14,563 bases of DNA from an uncultured Veillonella sp. GTDB lineage: Bacteria; Bacillota; Negativicutes; Veillonellales; Veillonellaceae. A model generated the notes under the pieces. That model did not search any database. It had not been told where the DNA came from and was given only the letters and a program-made list of their open reading frames with translations. Positions 12,758 to 14,563 of this stretch are shown piece after piece. Numbering within the stretch: position 1 is the first letter of the stretch; each line of letters starts with the position of its first letter. Where the stretch lies: assembly GCA_900766125.1 (NCBI GenBank), contig CAAFUD010000220.1:1-14563 (forward strand), given 5' to 3'. Both the position numbers and the translations under genes were made by a program.

Positions 12758-13785
12758 GTATTTACACATTAGCCTTGGAAAGTAGTTGCGATGAAACATC
12801 TGCATCCGTCCTAAAGGATGGGCGTACTGTTTTATCTAATGTAATTTCTAGCCAAGTACCTATTCATAGAAAATTTGGTGGTGTTGTACCAGAAATCGCA
12901 TCACGCCATCATATTGAACAAGTTATACCGGTTATAGATCAAGCATTGCGCGATGCAAATGTGACGTTACAAGATATAGACCATATTGGCGTTACCTATG
13001 GCCCAGGTCTTGTAGGGGCATTATTAGTTGGTGTAGCTGCTGCAAAGGGGTTATCCTTTGCTACAGGTATTCCTTTGATACCAGTTCACCATATGGAAGG
13101 TCATATTTTTGCTAATTTCTTAGCTAATCCAGAATTGGAGCCTCCATTTTTAAGCCTCGTCGTGTCTGGTGGTCATACCATGTTAGTGCATGTGAAAGGC
13201 TATGAAGAGTTTGATATCCTTGGACAAACTCGGGATGACGCAGCAGGGGAAGCATTTGATAAAATTGCTCGCGTTATGGGTTTCCCTTACCCAGGTGGCC
13301 CTCATATTGATGCTTTAGCTCTTGAAGGGAATCCAGATGCTATTGAATTTCCAAAAGCATTGAGTGAGCCCGGTAATTTTGAATTTAGTTTCAGTGGCTT
13401 AAAATCTGCGGTGTTAAACTATTTAAATAGTAAGCAGCAAAAGAATGAACCGATAAATCAAGCAGACGTTGCAGCATCCTTCCAAAAGGCGATTGTAGAT
13501 GTATTAGTTGAGAAAACACGAGATGCAGCGCATACATTGGGGGAAACTCGTATTACTATAGCTGGTGGTGTTTCTGCTAATAAAGGTTTACAAACAGCAT
13601 TACAAAAGATGTGCGAAAAAGAAGGGTTTACCTATTACAAGCCTCATAAAATTTTGTCCACTGATAATGCAGCGATGATTGGTTGTCGCGCTTATTATAT
13701 GGCCCAAGCCGGTAAATTCGCAGATTTAACATTGAATGCAAAACCAAGTGTTGAAATTGGTCATGTATCTTGGAAAGAGGATTAA
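12754..13785 (+). CDS. tsaD: tRNA N6-adenosine threonylcarbamoyltransferase TsaD
   Basis: Catalytic subunit that transfers the threonylcarbamoyl group from threonylcarbamoyl-AMP to A37 of tRNA; universal Kae1/Qri7 family. The 343-residue protein has LALESSCDETS (6-16), the TYGPGLVGALLVG block (81-93), the metal motif HHMEGH (112-117, with His113 and His117 as the HxxxH pair), VSGGHT (137-142), DDAAGEAFDKIARVMG (161-176), FSFSGLKSAV (211-220), GGVSANKGL (271-279) and STDNAAMIG with metal ligand Asp304. AGAGGA (12742-12747) is 6 nt before ATG. The upstream genes supply its partners TsaB and TsaE; the TsaC/TsaC2 enzyme that makes the substrate is not in this window. Confidence 0.97.
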   Translation: MSIYTLALESSCDETSASVLKDGRTVLSNVISSQVPIHRKFGGVVPEIASRHHIEQVIPVIDQALRDANVTLQDIDHIGVTYGPGLVGALLVGVAAAKGLSFATGIPLIPVHHMEGHIFANFLANPELEPPFLSLVVSGGHTMLVHVKGYEEFDILGQTRDDAAGEAFDKIARVMGFPYPGGPHIDALALEGNPDAIEFPKALSEPGNFEFSFSGLKSAVLNYLNSKQQKNEPINQADVAASFQKAIVDVLVEKTRDAAHTLGETRITIAGGVSANKGLQTALQKMCEKEGFTYYKPHKILSTDNAAMIGCRAYYMAQAGKFADLTLNAKPSVEIGHVSWKED

Positions 13786-13787
13786 TC

Positions 13788-14563
13788 GTGGATATCGGTC
13801 AAGATATTTTAAATACAACACCATTAAGTCCATTACAAACCTCATTATTAGAGCATATTAGTAAACTTATATCCTTTGGCGAGTCATTGACCCGTCAAAG
13901 GATACAGATTTTTACACCTCTTCTAGAGTCCTCACAAGGTACTATGCATCATCGTGCTGATATGCTGTGTATTGAACGGAGTGACCAAGGTGTTATTACT
14001 CGACAGTTAAAAGGGAATAATACATGGCATTCTATGATGGAAAGTGGACAACCTCTTATTGGGGTAGAACATGATCAACGACAACATGTTTTTCCCGTTG
14101 TAGATAATGGTGGTCGTATTATTGGGGGCATTGCTTTTACCGTGTCTCCGTCTATTAAGATAGAACAATATGAGCAAGAGTATACCTTGTCGGATACGAT
14201 GCAACGGCTCATGTTGACTGCTACGGATGAGCAAATACAATCATATGAACCGATTTCTTACTTTGATGGTTTAATCATTTTTGATGATTCTCATAGAATT
14301 CTGTATGGTAATGAGGCGGCTGTACAACTAGTAGATGTGCTAGGATTTGACCGACGACTTGTGGGCTCATCAATTTATAGCAGTACCTTAAAAGTTTCAG
14401 CCATCCAACAAGTGTTAGATGATAGAACCATATACACTAGTGAAGAAATCTATCAAGATATGGTCATTCGTCAACATATGATTCCTATTGCTATGGGCCG
14501 AAATGAAACACGTTGTTTCCTCGTCCTTCACGATTGTACCCGTGAAAGTAAGCAGCAACAAGA
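13788..14563 (+). CDS. PdtaS-like sensor histidine kinase, 3' end outside window
   Basis: An open frame runs from GTG 13788 to the last base without a stop (258 complete codons), so the C-terminus is missing. AGAGGA (13776-13781) is 6 nt before the GTG, and the gene starts 2 nt after the tsaD stop. Residues about 15-125 resemble the N-terminal sensor domain of PdtaS/EutW-type kinases (SPLQTSLLEHISKLISF, then MLCIERSDQGVI and VFPVVDNGGRIIGGIAF). Residues about 150-255 look like a PAS domain (SYFDGLIIFDDSHRILYGNEAA through CFLVLHDCTRESKQQ). The phospho-accepting HisKA_2 helix and ATPase domain would follow just past the edge. No signal peptide or membrane segment, so a soluble cytosolic sensor is expected. 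Such kinases usually partner with ANTAR response regulators that act on RNA; that partner is not visible. Confidence 0.8.
   Translation, partial: MDIGQDILNTTPLSPLQTSLLEHISKLISFGESLTRQRIQIFTPLLESSQGTMHHRADMLCIERSDQGVITRQLKGNNTWHSMMESGQPLIGVEHDQRQHVFPVVDNGGRIIGGIAFTVSPSIKIEQYEQEYTLSDTMQRLMLTATDEQIQSYEPISYFDGLIIFDDSHRILYGNEAAVQLVDVLGFDRRLVGSSIYSSTLKVSAIQQVLDDRTIYTSEEIYQDMVIRQHMIPIAMGRNETRCFLVLHDCTRESKQQQ

Noticed and set aside
14007..14240. Minus-strand ORF of 77 codons near the right edge.
   Set aside because: It is antisense to the sensor kinase frame, which has recognisable domains and a good ribosome site.
1..14563. CRISPR arrays, insertion sequences, toxin-antitoxin or other defence genes.
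   Set aside because: No direct repeat arrays, transposase motifs or defence-type domains were seen in the coding sequences.

Overview
The window is a densely packed, low-GC, entirely co-directional (+ strand) stretch of bacterial chromosome. The gene content points to a diderm Firmicute of the Negativicutes, most likely a Veillonella relative. It combines Firmicute-type genes (PdtaS-type sensor kinase, acpS-nnr pair, thiL-tsaE-tsaB-rimI-tsaD) with a phosphatidylethanolamine pathway (pssA/psd), an AMIN-domain amidase and lipoproteins. The genus is inferred from overall character; no database search was possible.

Layout. (1) 1-4089: an envelope/lipid operon. It holds a GT26 (WecG/TagA/CpsF) glycosyltransferase cut by the window edge, psd, pssA, a membrane GT2 glycosyltransferase and surE, all with short gaps or overlaps. 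(2) 4090-4267: a stand-alone tRNA-Leu(CAA) with an exact-consensus promoter and a strong intrinsic terminator. (3) 4330-5121: a predicted cytoplasmic beta-propeller-like protein of unknown function. (4) 5152-8080: acpS, the bifunctional NAD(P)HX repair enzyme nnr, and a lipoprotein carrying a ComEC-type metallo-beta-lactamase domain. (5) 8081-8325: the longest non-coding gap (245 nt). It is unusually rich in inverted repeats and probably holds the promoter, operator and structured leader of the next gene. (6) 8326-9987: AMIN + Amidase_3 N-acetylmuramoyl-L-alanine amidase and a GerMN-domain lipoprotein, closed by a perfectly palindromic terminator. (7) 10073-14563: a translationally overlapping chain thiL, tsaE, tsaB, rimI, tsaD, followed by a PdtaS-like sensor histidine kinase that runs off the window. 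This last gene has no stop codon inside the window and is easily missed.

Functional logic. PssA makes phosphatidylserine and Psd decarboxylates it to phosphatidylethanolamine. AcpS activates acyl carrier protein for lipid synthesis. TsaE, TsaB and TsaD are three of the four core components for tRNA t6A37 synthesis; TsaC/TsaC2 is not in the window. The amidase and GerMN lipoprotein act at the cell wall.

Several starts were moved from the longest possible ORF to the codon supported by a Shine-Dalgarno sequence and family N-termini: pssA 1357, GT2 2048, surE 3328, nnr 5562, amidase TTG 8326, thiL 10102. The most novel-looking material is the structured region upstream of the amidase and the uncharacterised propeller gene. 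Nothing here looks like a defence system, mobile element or CRISPR array.
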